Source of the DNA: Vibrio sp. STUT-A11
GTDB lineage: Bacteria; Pseudomonadota; Gammaproteobacteria; Enterobacterales; Vibrionaceae
Length of the DNA: 64,000 bases
Assembly: GCF_026000435.1 (NCBI RefSeq)
Contig: NZ_AP026764.1
Location: 186,001-250,000 of the forward strand
Direction of reading: 5' to 3'
Shown here: piece after piece, positions 1 through 8,984 of the stretch
Layout of the letters: the number at the start of each line of letters is the position of its first letter
Position numbering within the stretch: position 1 is the first letter of the stretch
Translations under genes and position numbers: made by a program
The notes under the pieces: model-generated
What the model was told of the DNA's origin: nothing
Database searches by the model: none
The model's input: the letters and a program-made list of their open reading frames with translations, nothing else

Positions 1-1387
1 TATTGGGGTATATCGCAAGTTTTCTCATTATGTGTTTAAACAGATCGAGAGAGAACAAGAAATCGTCCCTTTATTCGCAGCTGCAGCTGATTCTGGTGAA
101 GAAGTGCGTAGCAAGAACAGGCAAAAGATCTATCAGCAGTTGAAAAAAGACTACGCCTTGTTAAAAGAATACAATTTCAGGCAACTGCATTTTCATTTCA
201 AAAATGGCGATAGTTTCTTAAGAGTCCATAAACCAGAAAAGTTTGGCGATAACCTATTCTCAATAAGAGAATCCGTCAGATTAGCGAATGTCGAAGAACG
301 CTTTGTCGAAGGCTTTGAAGAAGGCCGTATCTTTAATGGCTACCGATTCGTGTACCCAGTTGTTGATCACGATAAACAAGTTGGAACAATAGAAGTGTCT
401 CTTTCCATGGGTAGTATCGTAGACTTACTGTTTGAATTGTACCCCGATGACGATTTTCATTTTATCATCAACAAATCGACGGTAGAGTCAAAGCTCTTTG
501 ATGACATGGTGGGCAATTATCTATCCAGCTTTTTATCCGATAACTACTATTTTGATAAAGCCGTATTTGAAAAGCACTTACCAAAAATAAAGTACAAAGC
601 CTTGTTAGATAACGCAGACATCCTTAAAAAGTCTCTGAGTTCACTAACCCTATACGAACATAGCTTCTCCCATGACATTACTATTGGAGGAAAAACATAC
701 GTACTCAGTTTTTTATCGATTAAAAACATCAAGGGCGAACATGTCGCTTACTTAATCTCCAGTACACAAGATGCGAGGCTCACAGAGCTTTTCAATAACT
801 ACGTGATATACATATTACTAATATTGTTGGTGTCTGCCGTTACCGCTTGGAGCATATTCGCGAGTCATAGACTTAACCAAAGACTCACTACAGCTTCAAA
901 TACCGATTTTCTCACTCAGGTATTTAACCGCAACAAGTTCACCAAGCTCTTACAATACGAGTTTGCACAAGGCAAAAACCTTACCTCAACGTTTAGCATC
1001 ATCCTGTTTGATGTCGACCATTTTAAATCCATCAATGACCAGTTTGGGCATAATGTCGGTGATGTCTACCTCAAAGAGTTAAGTGAACTCGTGTCGCGTC
1101 GAATCAGAAAGAGTGATCTTTTGGCACGATGGGGGGGCGAAGAATTCATCATTTTACTGCCCAATACATCGGAAGCTAATGGGTTAAAAGTAGCTGAGTC
1201 GATACGAAAAGAAACGGAGTCATTCCTATTCACTCCAGGCCAGCCACTTACAATCAGTCTGGGTGTTGCAGAATTACACCCAAGCGATAAGAATATAGAT
1301 AGCATTGTAGACAGGGCTGATGAAGCATTGTATGCATCCAAAAGGAAGGGACGAAATCAAACTTCAAGATGGTCTGAGATTAAATAA
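1..1387 (+). CDS. Diguanylate cyclase with periplasmic sensor domain (5' partial)
   Basis: A membrane-bound enzyme that makes c-di-GMP from two GTP. The reading frame is open to the left edge, so the true start lies outside the window; the first in-window start-like codon is a GTG at 32. From that codon, about 255 residues form an extracytoplasmic sensor region of dCache-like character, followed by one transmembrane helix (YVIYILLILLVSAVTAW) and a GGDEF domain. The active-site motif GGEEF is at residues 368-372 of the visible part. An RxxD inhibitory site (RKSD) lies five residues before it, so the enzyme is probably active and product-inhibited. A first transmembrane helix should lie upstream of the window. 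The ligand of the sensor cannot be told. Confidence 0.93.
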   Translation, partial: IGVYRKFSHYVFKQIEREQEIVPLFAAAADSGEEVRSKNRQKIYQQLKKDYALLKEYNFRQLHFHFKNGDSFLRVHKPEKFGDNLFSIRESVRLANVEERFVEGFEEGRIFNGYRFVYPVVDHDKQVGTIEVSLSMGSIVDLLFELYPDDDFHFIINKSTVESKLFDDMVGNYLSSFLSDNYYFDKAVFEKHLPKIKYKALLDNADILKKSLSSLTLYEHSFSHDITIGGKTYVLSFLSIKNIKGEHVAYLISSTQDARLTELFNNYVIYILLILLVSAVTAWSIFASHRLNQRLTTASNTDFLTQVFNRNKFTKLLQYEFAQGKNLTSTFSIILFDVDHFKSINDQFGHNVGDVYLKELSELVSRRIRKSDLLARWGGEEFIILLPNTSEANGLKVAESIRKETESFLFTPGQPLTISLGVAELHPSDKNIDSIVDRADEALYASKRKGRNQTSRWSEIK

Positions 1388-1526
1388 TAAAGTCTCTTTT
1401 GAGAACCTAAAAATCGCCCGCTGAAGAATTGATTTTTATCAAACAGAGCAGTAATTTTTCCTGAAATTTCGCGCACTCGAATTACACTTATAGTGATGTT
1501 AGGAAAGAGTGAATGAGGAGGTACTT

Positions 1527-1949
1527 ATGAGCTTAGTTCCTCGTGATAGCTGGGCTGACTTCTCCCGGTTTTTTGACAATTCATTCCCTGCATTGAGGAC
1601 ACGATTCGAAGAAGGATCTTTTTCGCCACGAGTTGATATCGTAGAGAAAGACCAAGCCTTCGAAGTCACTGCCGATTTGCCGGGAGTGAAAAAAGAAGAT
1701 ATTAAACTTAGCTGCCAGCAAGGTGTGTTATCCATCGAAGCAAGTATCGAAACTAAAAAAGAGACAGAAAAAGAAGGTAAAGTAGTCCACAGTGAACGCT
1801 ACAGTGGCAAGATGTCTCGCAGTTTTACGCTCGGTAACAACATCAATGTCGAAGAAATTTGCGCTGATTTTGCCGACGGTGTTTTGACTGTCGTGGTACC
1901 TAAACTAGCCGGCCAAAGCGAAGAAGAACATAAGATTCCAATTCGCTAG
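1527..1949 (+). CDS. Small heat shock protein, Hsp20/alpha-crystallin family
   Basis: An ATP-independent holdase chaperone of 140 residues. The start is set at the ATG at 1527 because a strong Shine-Dalgarno AGGAGG sits at 1516-1521; an in-frame GTG at 1509 lies before that site and is unlikely. The alpha-crystallin domain begins around SPRVDIVEKDQAFEV and ends with the family signature ADGVLTVVVPK. A short tail ends in HKIPIR, which contains the I-x-I motif used for oligomer assembly. The length fits class A bacterial sHSPs. A -35-like CTGAAA near 1460 vaguely recalls a heat-shock promoter, but I could not fix a matching -10. The gene is monocistronic and ends at a strong terminator. Confidence 0.95.
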   Translation: MSLVPRDSWADFSRFFDNSFPALRTRFEEGSFSPRVDIVEKDQAFEVTADLPGVKKEDIKLSCQQGVLSIEASIETKKETEKEGKVVHSERYSGKMSRSFTLGNNINVEEICADFADGVLTVVVPKLAGQSEEEHKIPIR

Positions 1950-1961
1950 CTAAGAGTAAAC

Positions 1962-1995
1962 AAAATGCCCTCCTCTAATAGGAGGGCATTTTTTT
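1962..1995. terminator. Bidirectional rho-independent terminator
   Basis: A perfect 10-bp stem (ATGCCCTCCT / AGGAGGGCAT, arms 1965-1974 and 1980-1989) with a 5-nt loop is flanked by A residues on the left and T residues on the right. It can serve the rightward Hsp20 gene and the leftward hydrolase gene, which converge here. Confidence 0.92.
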
Positions 1996-2025
1996 AACGT
2001 GCAGTTCAATACCAAAAGCGTGTCA

Positions 2026-2829
2026 TTACGCCGCCATGTTCATTTGGTCATCAAGCCAGTCAAAGATCACCGATGTGACTTGGGGTAAATTGCTTCCCCC
2101 TATTGTCCAGTGACATACCTCTGGTAATTCGACCAGAGTAGCCTGTTTCCCATACTTTTTCGCGATCTCGCGTTGCACCTTGATAGGCGTAATACGATCT
2201 GCGGTTCCGCCTAGTACCAATATTGGGCACGCCACCTGCTTTGCATCAACCCGTGAAAAACCACTGTTGAAAAAGCCACCGACACCAATCTGAAACGTGG
2301 CCATGCCCGATTCATAAGTCATGTCGTCCAGGATCTGCGTCTGAACAGAGGCACTTTGGGAGTTGGCAATCCCATATCTAACATTGCTCTCCCCAACTTC
2401 AGTGACTTTTCGCCAAAGTGGAAATATCAACAAGTTACGTCCAAAGGTACGCATTACTGACCAACTCCAGCCATTAATACCGCCGGGAGCGGCTGATGAG
2501 AGAAGGACTAACTTACTGATTGGCACTCTGGCCGCGACGAGTTGCGCCAACAAGCCTCCCATAGAATGCCCAACGAGAATCGGGGCGACATCATGATCCT
2601 TTACTTTGGCAACGATAAAATCCACATAGTCTTGTAAAGATGTTCTTGCAAGTCGGTTCTTAGCTGCTTGATCGTATTCGAGCTTCGCTTTGTGTTCAGG
2701 AAGGCAAAGAGAATCCACCTCATACCCCTGTGCTTCAAAAGCTTGCCCTAGTTCCGACAAGGTTTCCCCCGTGCTCCACATGCCTGGGATAAGTAGCACT
2801 GGCGGTTTAGTGTGATCTGGTGTTGTCAT
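2026..2829 (-). CDS. Alpha/beta hydrolase
   Basis: A cytoplasmic serine hydrolase of 267 residues. The nucleophile elbow GHSMGG is at residues 87-92 (Ser89). The likely acid is in LGGTADRITP and the likely histidine in VCHWTIGG. Start: an AAGGAC Shine-Dalgarno lies a proper distance from the ATG at 2829 but only 1-2 nt from the in-frame GTG at 2835, so I chose the ATG. It is downstream of a Baeyer-Villiger monooxygenase, and the two are probably one operon. A hydrolase here could cleave the ester or lactone made by the monooxygenase, as proposed for comparable BVMO-esterase pairs. The substrate is unknown. Confidence 0.85.
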   Translation of the reverse strand: MTTPDHTKPPVLLIPGMWSTGETLSELGQAFEAQGYEVDSLCLPEHKAKLEYDQAAKNRLARTSLQDYVDFIVAKVKDHDVAPILVGHSMGGLLAQLVAARVPISKLVLLSSAAPGGINGWSWSVMRTFGRNLLIFPLWRKVTEVGESNVRYGIANSQSASVQTQILDDMTYESGMATFQIGVGGFFNSGFSRVDAKQVACPILVLGGTADRITPIKVQREIAKKYGKQATLVELPEVCHWTIGGSNLPQVTSVIFDWLDDQMNMAA

Positions 2830-2859
2830 TTTCACGTCCTTATCATCTAGCGAGTCGGG

Positions 2860-4362
2860 TTATGCTGTCACTTCAACGTCCTCAGCCCAGGTTTTCTCTT
2901 GGTTAACAGCGGGAGAAAACTGTAAAACCCCATCTTCTATCGGATCCTTAGTCAACGCTTTTTTATCTTTACCGTAATGCATGGTAACGACCCAAGGACC
3001 ACCTTTCCCCTGTCTTGGCATTCTGTCTTTGGCTCGATCCATATAACCCGGGGCAAAGCCATCAAGCATACTGACTCCCGTACTTGAACTGCCAGTGTCT
3101 ACAGGACGTGCAACACCAAACCCATGCTGACCCATATGTCTGAACAGGTTACATAGATAACGACCACCGATATCCGCCTTCAGAGTCCAAGGCGCATTGG
3201 TGTAGCCGAAAATCCAGCCGTAATTGGGTACGCCTTCAATCATGAGTCCTTTATAAATCATACGACTCGGAACGTTAATAGGCTCGCCATTTAACTGAAA
3301 TGCCATTCCCCCCATTAGCTGCATATCTAGGCCAGTCGCAGTCACTATCACGTCAGCCTCCACGTGTTGGCCCGATTTAAGTTTGATGCCTGTTTCTGTA
3401 AAGTGAGCGATATGATCAGTGACAATGTCCGCCTTGCCAGAACGTAGCGTTTGGAAAAAATCGCCATCAGGTGCAGCACACAAACGTTGCTCCCACGGAT
3501 TGTAATTCGGGGTAAAGTGGCTCATATCAAAATCAGGCCCTACTTGCTTACGAACATGCGACAGCAAAACTTTACGCATCCGATTTGGCCATTTACGACA
3601 CGCCAGATACATGCCTCGCTGCAATAAAATATTGCGCTTTCTCGTCAGGTTAAACACCCATTTTTTTGGCAAAAAGTGATTGAGGAAAACCGATATTTTA
3701 TCCGTTTCGGGAACAGACATAATGTAGCTTGGCGATCGCTGAAGCATGGTCACACCCGCTGCCTTTTCTGCCATACTTGGCAACAGCGTAATGGCTGTTG
3801 CACCACTACCAATGACGACCACCTTCTTGTTCGAATAATCGAAGTCTTCAGGCCAAAACTGAGGATGAACAATGTCACCCTGGAACGACTCCTCCCCTTC
3901 GAAATGAGGTCGATGCCCTTTGTCAAAATTGTAGTAGCCGGCACAGTTGATCAAAAACGAACAAGTAAATGTCCTTTCCTCACCAGAAGGCTCATGAGTG
4001 GCAGTTACTGTCCAGCACTGTTTTGCATCAGACCAATCGGCTTTAGTGATCGCCAAGCCGTATTGCACCTTATCATCAAAGCCAAATTCTTCAGCGGTTT
4101 CCGCAACGTATTCCCTGATGCTTTGTCCATCAGCCAAGACTTTATCGGAATACCAAGGTTTAAAATCAAACCCAAAACTCGCCATATCAGAATCAGAGCG
4201 GATGCCGGGATAACGAAATAAATCCCAGGTTCCCCCCATTCGTTCTCTGCGTTCAAGGATAGCAAGTGTTTTATCAGGATGCTCAGACGCTAAGTGGCAA
4301 GCCGTTCCAATCCCTGAAAGACCAGCCCCGATGATGATTGTGTCGTAGTGTGCAGCGTTCAT
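2860..4362 (-). CDS. Flavin-containing monooxygenase, Baeyer-Villiger type
   Basis: An FAD- and NADPH-dependent oxygenase of 500 residues that inserts oxygen next to a carbonyl, giving an ester or lactone. An N-terminal FAD Rossmann motif GAGLSG is at residues 12-17. The Baeyer-Villiger fingerprint FxGxxxHxxxW is FQGDIVHPQFW at 160-170. A second, NADP-binding Rossmann motif GSGATA is at 185-190. The length matches single-chain type I BVMOs. An AAGGAAA ribosome site precedes the ATG. The gene is divergent from an AraC regulator (138 bp apart) and is followed 30 bp later by an alpha/beta hydrolase. This set resembles the mymA/lipR/virS group of mycobacteria, which points to a lipid or ketone substrate; that link is inference. 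Confidence 0.92.
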   Translation of the reverse strand: MNAAHYDTIIIGAGLSGIGTACHLASEHPDKTLAILERRERMGGTWDLFRYPGIRSDSDMASFGFDFKPWYSDKVLADGQSIREYVAETAEEFGFDDKVQYGLAITKADWSDAKQCWTVTATHEPSGEERTFTCSFLINCAGYYNFDKGHRPHFEGEESFQGDIVHPQFWPEDFDYSNKKVVVIGSGATAITLLPSMAEKAAGVTMLQRSPSYIMSVPETDKISVFLNHFLPKKWVFNLTRKRNILLQRGMYLACRKWPNRMRKVLLSHVRKQVGPDFDMSHFTPNYNPWEQRLCAAPDGDFFQTLRSGKADIVTDHIAHFTETGIKLKSGQHVEADVIVTATGLDMQLMGGMAFQLNGEPINVPSRMIYKGLMIEGVPNYGWIFGYTNAPWTLKADIGGRYLCNLFRHMGQHGFGVARPVDTGSSSTGVSMLDGFAPGYMDRAKDRMPRQGKGGPWVVTMHYGKDKKALTKDPIEDGVLQFSPAVNQEKTWAEDVEVTA

Positions 4363-4500
4363 AATCTTTTCCTTGTTGACTAAACATTGCTCAATATTTC
4401 AGAAAGGTCATTAGATAATATTGATGAATGACGACTTTTTTTTGATATAACGCGACAATGTTACTAAAATGTTAACCTGCATCTTTAGCTAGATAGAGGA

Positions 4501-5571
4501 ATGGATAACCATGGAATGGTTCATTTAGACTACGGAGAAGTCGTGCACATTTTAATCAGAGCAACAAACCTGCGCGGGTATGACAATCTGACCAAGTTGC
4601 TGGGCGGAGATCCGAATTCACTGCTTGCAAAGTATCACATACCGAACGAACAGAGACGGGATGAAGACTCCTTTGTTATTTTTCGCAATATGATTGCGCT
4701 GCTAGAAGATACCGTAACGGCTCTTGATTGCCCTGACTTTGGGCTGCGACTCGCAGAATATCAAGGCATGAGTATTCTTGGGCCGATTTCAGTCATCGCG
4801 CGCAGCTCCGCCACGGTTGGTGATGCGCTCGAAAATATATCCGACTATTTGCACCTACATTGCTCCGCACTGACAACCAGGTATACGCCTGAAACCAATG
4901 GAAAAGTTAGGGCGATGAAGCTGGAATACACAGTCCAGGGACGCGGTATAGACTATTCCGTTCAGTGCTACGAGCTGGGTTTGGCCAATGCTATGCAGGT
5001 CATAAAGTTATTATGTGGGCATGAGTTTAGACCACTCGCTGTACACTTTATGCACGCTCAATTGGGAGATGAGGCGTCTTATCAAACCGTATTTGGCTGC
5101 CCTGTAAAGTTCAACCAAGACTGGTGTGGGTTTATTCTTCCCAAATACGCATTTGCCATACCGCTCTCCAGTGAAGATGAGCAGACCTGCAAACTGGCAA
5201 AGCATTATCTGGATTCGCAGCCCATCCCCTTCGCAAGTTCCGTTTCTGATGATGTAAGACGATTAATTCGCGCGCTGCTTCCCACAGGCCAATGCAGTAC
5301 TGAAAGTATTGCCACGCATCTCTCTATGCACAAACGGACTTTGCAACGAAAACTCGCCCAAGAGAGTACAACTTACGAACAGATTTTGGCGAACGAGCGA
5401 CAAGCGATTGTGACAAAATACTTGAAAGATCCAAACCTAAAATTGAGCCAAATTAGTGGCTTACTTGGGTATTCAGAGCAAGCAACGTTCAATCGTGCCT
5501 GTCGGGTTTGGTTTGGCGTTACGCCACGGACGTACCGTGCACGACTACTAGAAGAAATTGAATTTAATTAA
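4501..5571 (+). CDS. AraC-family transcriptional regulator (VirS/OruR-like, Arabinose_bd type)
   Basis: A 356-residue regulator with a long N-terminal effector domain (about residues 20-210, of the type PF12625 found in VirS, OruR and ArgR-type AraC proteins) and a C-terminal AraC double helix-turn-helix. The first helix-turn-helix is around LSMHKRTLQRKLAQESTTYE and the second around LSQISGLLGYSEQATFNRAC, ending in the classic FGVTPRTYR. The ATG at 4501 is preceded by AGAGGA. It is transcribed away from the BVMO gene and very likely controls that promoter, responding to the substrate or product. It ends at a terminator shared with the converging phytase gene. Confidence 0.92.
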   Translation: MDNHGMVHLDYGEVVHILIRATNLRGYDNLTKLLGGDPNSLLAKYHIPNEQRRDEDSFVIFRNMIALLEDTVTALDCPDFGLRLAEYQGMSILGPISVIARSSATVGDALENISDYLHLHCSALTTRYTPETNGKVRAMKLEYTVQGRGIDYSVQCYELGLANAMQVIKLLCGHEFRPLAVHFMHAQLGDEASYQTVFGCPVKFNQDWCGFILPKYAFAIPLSSEDEQTCKLAKHYLDSQPIPFASSVSDDVRRLIRALLPTGQCSTESIATHLSMHKRTLQRKLAQESTTYEQILANERQAIVTKYLKDPNLKLSQISGLLGYSEQATFNRACRVWFGVTPRTYRARLLEEIEFN

Positions 5572-5587
5572 ATCGATGAGCAAAAAC

Positions 5588-5623
5588 AAAAACGGTAAGA
5601 GAGCCTTTTCTCTTACCGTTTAT
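5588..5623. terminator. Bidirectional rho-independent terminator
   Basis: A perfect stem of about 12 bp (AAACGGTAAGAG / CTCTTACCGTTT) with a short loop AGCCTTTT is flanked by A-rich and T-rich sequence. It lies between the converging araC-type gene and the phytase gene. Confidence 0.9.
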
Positions 5624-5643
5624 TTAGCTAGATTTTTGGCAAA

Positions 5644-7749
5644 TTATTCAGCAAACGCTGCGTCAATGTCATTCCAGTCTGCAATCTTGAAGTTCTGATT
5701 ATCATACTCATAGCCAGCATTGACGTTGAAGCCATCCTGAGCAATGAAAAATCCGTTAGGGTAAAGGTCACCAATCGACGTCGATACTGCGTGAATCCCA
5801 TCCGTCTCGCTAGCACCATCCAAACCATTCTCGTCATCTGCCACCAGCGCAAAACTTCCAACATACTGATAAGAGTCATCAATGTTGTATACCGCGTAGG
5901 TATGATTGCCCTGGCTCGACACAATCAAATAGTTAACCGTGCCGTTGTTGTAGATAGTGATGCCTTCTGCGTCGGCGACAAGTTGCTGCCCATCCACTTC
6001 AATGACCATCTCACCGTCAGTTGCCGCAGATTCATCGGCCGAGAACTTCCACACACCAACATCTTCTTCTCCAACATACAAGGTTGCCGTTGTAGCATCG
6101 ACCACACAGCCTTCTGGTTGGCTATCGACTTTGAGTCGGCGAACAATACTCCCTTCAATGCCAGATTCCTGAACGGTCAGACGCCACTGCTCAATATCTC
6201 CGCTCTTGCCGTTAACAAACACATATGGCGTACCGTCTGAAGATTGATAAGTACACAAACCATAGACTTCGTTAAGTTCAGATTTGAGCTGTGCCACCTC
6301 TTGATGAGTGTTCTCACCTACTGCATCCAGCGCTACAATCGGAGTCTGGTTCTCCGTCGCTTGTTGGATTTTGTACAGCGCGATGGTGTTAAATTCACGA
6401 TTGCTCGCCGCAGCTAATGCGAAGATGTCACCATTGGTATCCGTCACAGACTGGATAATATCGACATTGTTTGGCTCCCCTTCATTGAGATATTGGAGTT
6501 CTGCACCATTCAGGTCATAAGCCATTAAACCACCTTGCTTATTGGTCGCAATAATCAGGCTGTTTTCCGGCGCGCTTTGATTGAGCCAAAAAGCGGGATC
6601 GTCTGCCGCATCGCCATCATCGTCCACAGGATCGGTTTCACTGACTACTTTAACCAATGCAATACCCGTCGAGCTTAGGTTTTCTGGGCTCAGTACCTGA
6701 GAGATTTGAGTATCACTCATCGAACTTGCTTGATTAAGCGTTTCATAGCTTAGCTTCTCGTAAACCGGCTCATCGGCTTCTGAATTCGCGACCCAAAGAC
6801 CATCATCTGCAATACTAAGCGATTTAATCTCAGCAACGCCGTCTAGATGAATATTGGCTGCAAGCTGCCAGTCATCGCGTCTATACAGCATCATTCCTTT
6901 GCCTTCATCACCAACGACCAGATAACCATTACCGTCAGCCATGTACACAAGGTCTAAAGCTTCTATTTCTTGCAGGTTCCCCAGAGGCTCAATACCATCG
7001 ACCATGCGTCGAGAGTTAATATCTTCAGGATCCGCTCCATAAGCCCAAACGCCAACATCTTGTTCGGCAACGTACAAGGTCGCAGTTTCATCATCGACAA
7101 TACACGCACTTAACTCGCCACCTACATCGAGCTCACGCACTGCGATAGGCATGCCATTATCATCGGTCAGAACACTTTTGATCTCGCCATTTTCGTACTT
7201 CAATTTGTACTGCAGTGCCACGCCGTCTTCAGTAACGCCCGTGAGCAACAGCTCACCATTGGTTGTATTTTTATGCAGACAAACTCCTTCGGCGGAATAC
7301 GCTGCCGCAAGCGTACCAATCTCGTCAAGCACTGCGCCGTCATCGTAACCAATCGAATAAAAGCCAAAACTGTTGTCACCCGGTAATGCCAGCGCGAGTA
7401 GATCGACCGACTCACCGTTATCATCACTGATATCGTATCGGATATCCGCCCCAGTGATCTCTAACCCTGCTAACTTTTCTGTCTCTGTACCCGATGGGTT
7501 ATAGACAGCCAGACCATCACCTTCCAACGTGACAAACAATAGGCTGTTTTCGCGGTTGTCACTATTAATCCAGTAGGCTGAATCACCGATGTCGTCGTAA
7601 CTGGTGTTAGCGGTGGCTGATGTTGTTAGCAACTCGGCTTCTATTGCATCAGCACTCTGAGCTTCGACATAAACGGTTTCGGTATCTTCCAAGTCACAGC
7701 CACTAAGCAGTGCAGCAACGATGATTGAACTCAGTATTGAACGACGCAT
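5644..7749 (-). CDS. Two-domain beta-propeller phytase lipoprotein
   Basis: A secreted or surface-tethered enzyme of about 701 residues expected to release phosphate from phytate in a Ca-dependent way. The start ATG at 7749 gives a clean lipoprotein signal with lipobox LLSGC; the ATG at 7761 has no ribosome site, whereas GGAGAG lies between the two. Two tandem phytase propellers are visible. The second is canonical (DDPAFWLN, SLIIATNKQGGLMAYDLNG and EPNNVDII, the usual Ca-site and core motifs). The first is diverged (IGDSAYWIN, SLLFVTLEGDGLAVYNPSG). Both halves carry a C-x-V-D-x-x-TATLYV-x-E-x-DVGVW repeat. Double-domain phytases are known in which the incomplete N-terminal domain aids the C-terminal one. 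A Pho box lies directly upstream. Confidence 0.9.
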   Translation of the reverse strand: MRRSILSSIIVAALLSGCDLEDTETVYVEAQSADAIEAELLTTSATANTSYDDIGDSAYWINSDNRENSLLFVTLEGDGLAVYNPSGTETEKLAGLEITGADIRYDISDDNGESVDLLALALPGDNSFGFYSIGYDDGAVLDEIGTLAAAYSAEGVCLHKNTTNGELLLTGVTEDGVALQYKLKYENGEIKSVLTDDNGMPIAVRELDVGGELSACIVDDETATLYVAEQDVGVWAYGADPEDINSRRMVDGIEPLGNLQEIEALDLVYMADGNGYLVVGDEGKGMMLYRRDDWQLAANIHLDGVAEIKSLSIADDGLWVANSEADEPVYEKLSYETLNQASSMSDTQISQVLSPENLSSTGIALVKVVSETDPVDDDGDAADDPAFWLNQSAPENSLIIATNKQGGLMAYDLNGAELQYLNEGEPNNVDIIQSVTDTNGDIFALAAASNREFNTIALYKIQQATENQTPIVALDAVGENTHQEVAQLKSELNEVYGLCTYQSSDGTPYVFVNGKSGDIEQWRLTVQESGIEGSIVRRLKVDSQPEGCVVDATTATLYVGEEDVGVWKFSADESAATDGEMVIEVDGQQLVADAEGITIYNNGTVNYLIVSSQGNHTYAVYNIDDSYQYVGSFALVADDENGLDGASETDGIHAVSTSIGDLYPNGFFIAQDGFNVNAGYEYDNQNFKIADWNDIDAAFAE

Positions 7750-7779
7750 TTCTCTCTCCATGTATTTAAGTCAGGAGTG

Positions 7780-7813
7780 AATCTAGGTGGCACGAGTGAA
7801 AGATTTATGACAG
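7780..7813 (-). promoter_or_regulatory. PhoB-dependent promoter of the phytase gene (Pho box plus -10)
   Basis: On the minus strand, CTGTCATAAATCTTTCAC (7813-7796) matches the Pho box consensus CTGTCATAAATCTGTCAC at 17 of 18 positions. A -10-like TAGATT (7785-7780) follows 10 bp later, the spacing expected when the Pho box replaces the -35 element. The predicted transcript starts about 25 bp before the ATG at 7749. The function of the gene (phosphate release) agrees with PhoB control. Confidence 0.85.
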
Positions 7814-8023
7814 AAAATAAAATTACAACTTAATATCAACAACTTAATGTTAGAAAGCTAACCTAATGAGCTTTTCGGACTAAGAATAACACTAGGTAAT
7901 GTCTCGCCGCTTCTATCAATAATTTGTCACATTGATATGGGAAGATAGTTCACCTGAGCTTTTTGGACTTTTATCAATCTGCACGCTTAAAAAGCGCATT
8001 TTACTGACCTTGCCCATTCTCAA

Positions 8024-8974
8024 ATGAAAATAAAAAACCTAATTACACAATTCAATTACCGACTCTTCGATATCTTTTACGGACTCCGCTGCCACCGGTT
8101 TTGGCTAGTGGTACTGGTTATTTCTCTTACTGCTCTGTTCGCTTTTAACTACCTCAATGGGTATGTAAAACCGCAATCTCAGTTAGACTGGCTCGACATT
8201 ATCGGCGAAGGCTCTTCGACCATCATGGTGCTGGTCTGGGTGCTCGTTATCCTCTCAACCCGAGCTCCGGGAAAGATTACCAACTATTTTTCTTTTGGCT
8301 TTATCTGTATTTTGCTGTCTCTGTCTCAAGATTTCATCGACGAATTTATCAGGCTGGAGTCTTACACGATTGTCGGCAACTTAATGGAGTGCATGCTGAT
8401 TGGCTTAAGCATAGTGACGTATGCTTTCTGGCAATGGCGCAAAGAGCTTTTGGTCATCAATAATTATATTTCTCAACGACGCAGGCTCAATCCGAGAACA
8501 CCAATTCATGCAGAGCATTATCGCCTCCCTGATATTCGCCATCTTCACCAGGCGCTAACCCGTACCAAGCAGATCCCCACGCATAACGAGGCCACTTTTC
8601 TACTAGCGATTCATTTAGTCAATGAGCGCCAACTCATTCACTCCTTATCGCTTAATGAAGTAAGCAGGTTGAGTATTTCAATTTCAGAACTGTTATTTAT
8701 CACGGCCCGAAGTCATGACTTAGTGTGTCATTGCGCTGCACACCGTTACCTTATTCTGATGGAAAGTTGTAGTGAAAGTGAGGCTTCACAAATCGCTCAG
8801 CATTTAGAAAGGTTACTGAATAGTTTTGTCTTCTATCTGGATTCCGGCGATTTTATTGAGCTTAAGTGGCAATTGAGCCTGACCCAAAGTCATGAGCGTA
8901 CTCATACTCCGCAGTCCGCTCAAAAACTGATTCAGGACTCGATGAAACCCTTTAACCAACTACAAAGTATCTGA
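8024..8974 (+). CDS. Membrane protein with degenerate GGDEF domain
   Basis: A 316-residue protein with an N-terminal membrane domain (four likely helices: residues about 27-45, 65-82, 88-104 and 120-137) and a cytoplasmic domain that follows the GGDEF fold pattern. The stretch ITARSHDLVCHCAAHRYLIL aligns with the usual R..D.vaR.GGDEFvil, but the catalytic GGDEF reads AAHRY and the I-site is absent, so it should neither make nor bind c-di-GMP in the normal way. No clear ribosome site precedes the ATG. The gene for an AraC regulator starts 10 bp after its stop, so the pair is an operon. It may act as a membrane sensor passing a signal to that regulator (inference). Confidence 0.72.
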   Translation: MKIKNLITQFNYRLFDIFYGLRCHRFWLVVLVISLTALFAFNYLNGYVKPQSQLDWLDIIGEGSSTIMVLVWVLVILSTRAPGKITNYFSFGFICILLSLSQDFIDEFIRLESYTIVGNLMECMLIGLSIVTYAFWQWRKELLVINNYISQRRRLNPRTPIHAEHYRLPDIRHLHQALTRTKQIPTHNEATFLLAIHLVNERQLIHSLSLNEVSRLSISISELLFITARSHDLVCHCAAHRYLILMESCSESEASQIAQHLERLLNSFVFYLDSGDFIELKWQLSLTQSHERTHTPQSAQKLIQDSMKPFNQLQSI

Positions 8975-8984
8975 AGGTATCAGC

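Noticed and set aside
1130..1138. Run of seven G residues in the diguanylate cyclase gene, possible frameshift site
   Set aside because: It simply encodes Trp-Gly-Gly of the GGEEF motif, and the frame stays open on both sides.
3676..4221. 181-codon plus-strand frame inside the BVMO gene
   Set aside because: It is antisense to the conserved FAD/NADP domains, has no family pattern and no ribosome site.
5628..5924. 98-codon minus-strand frame overlapping the phytase gene
   Set aside because: It is a shadow of the phytase frame: composition is unnatural, there is no ribosome site, and the phytase frame shows clear domain motifs.
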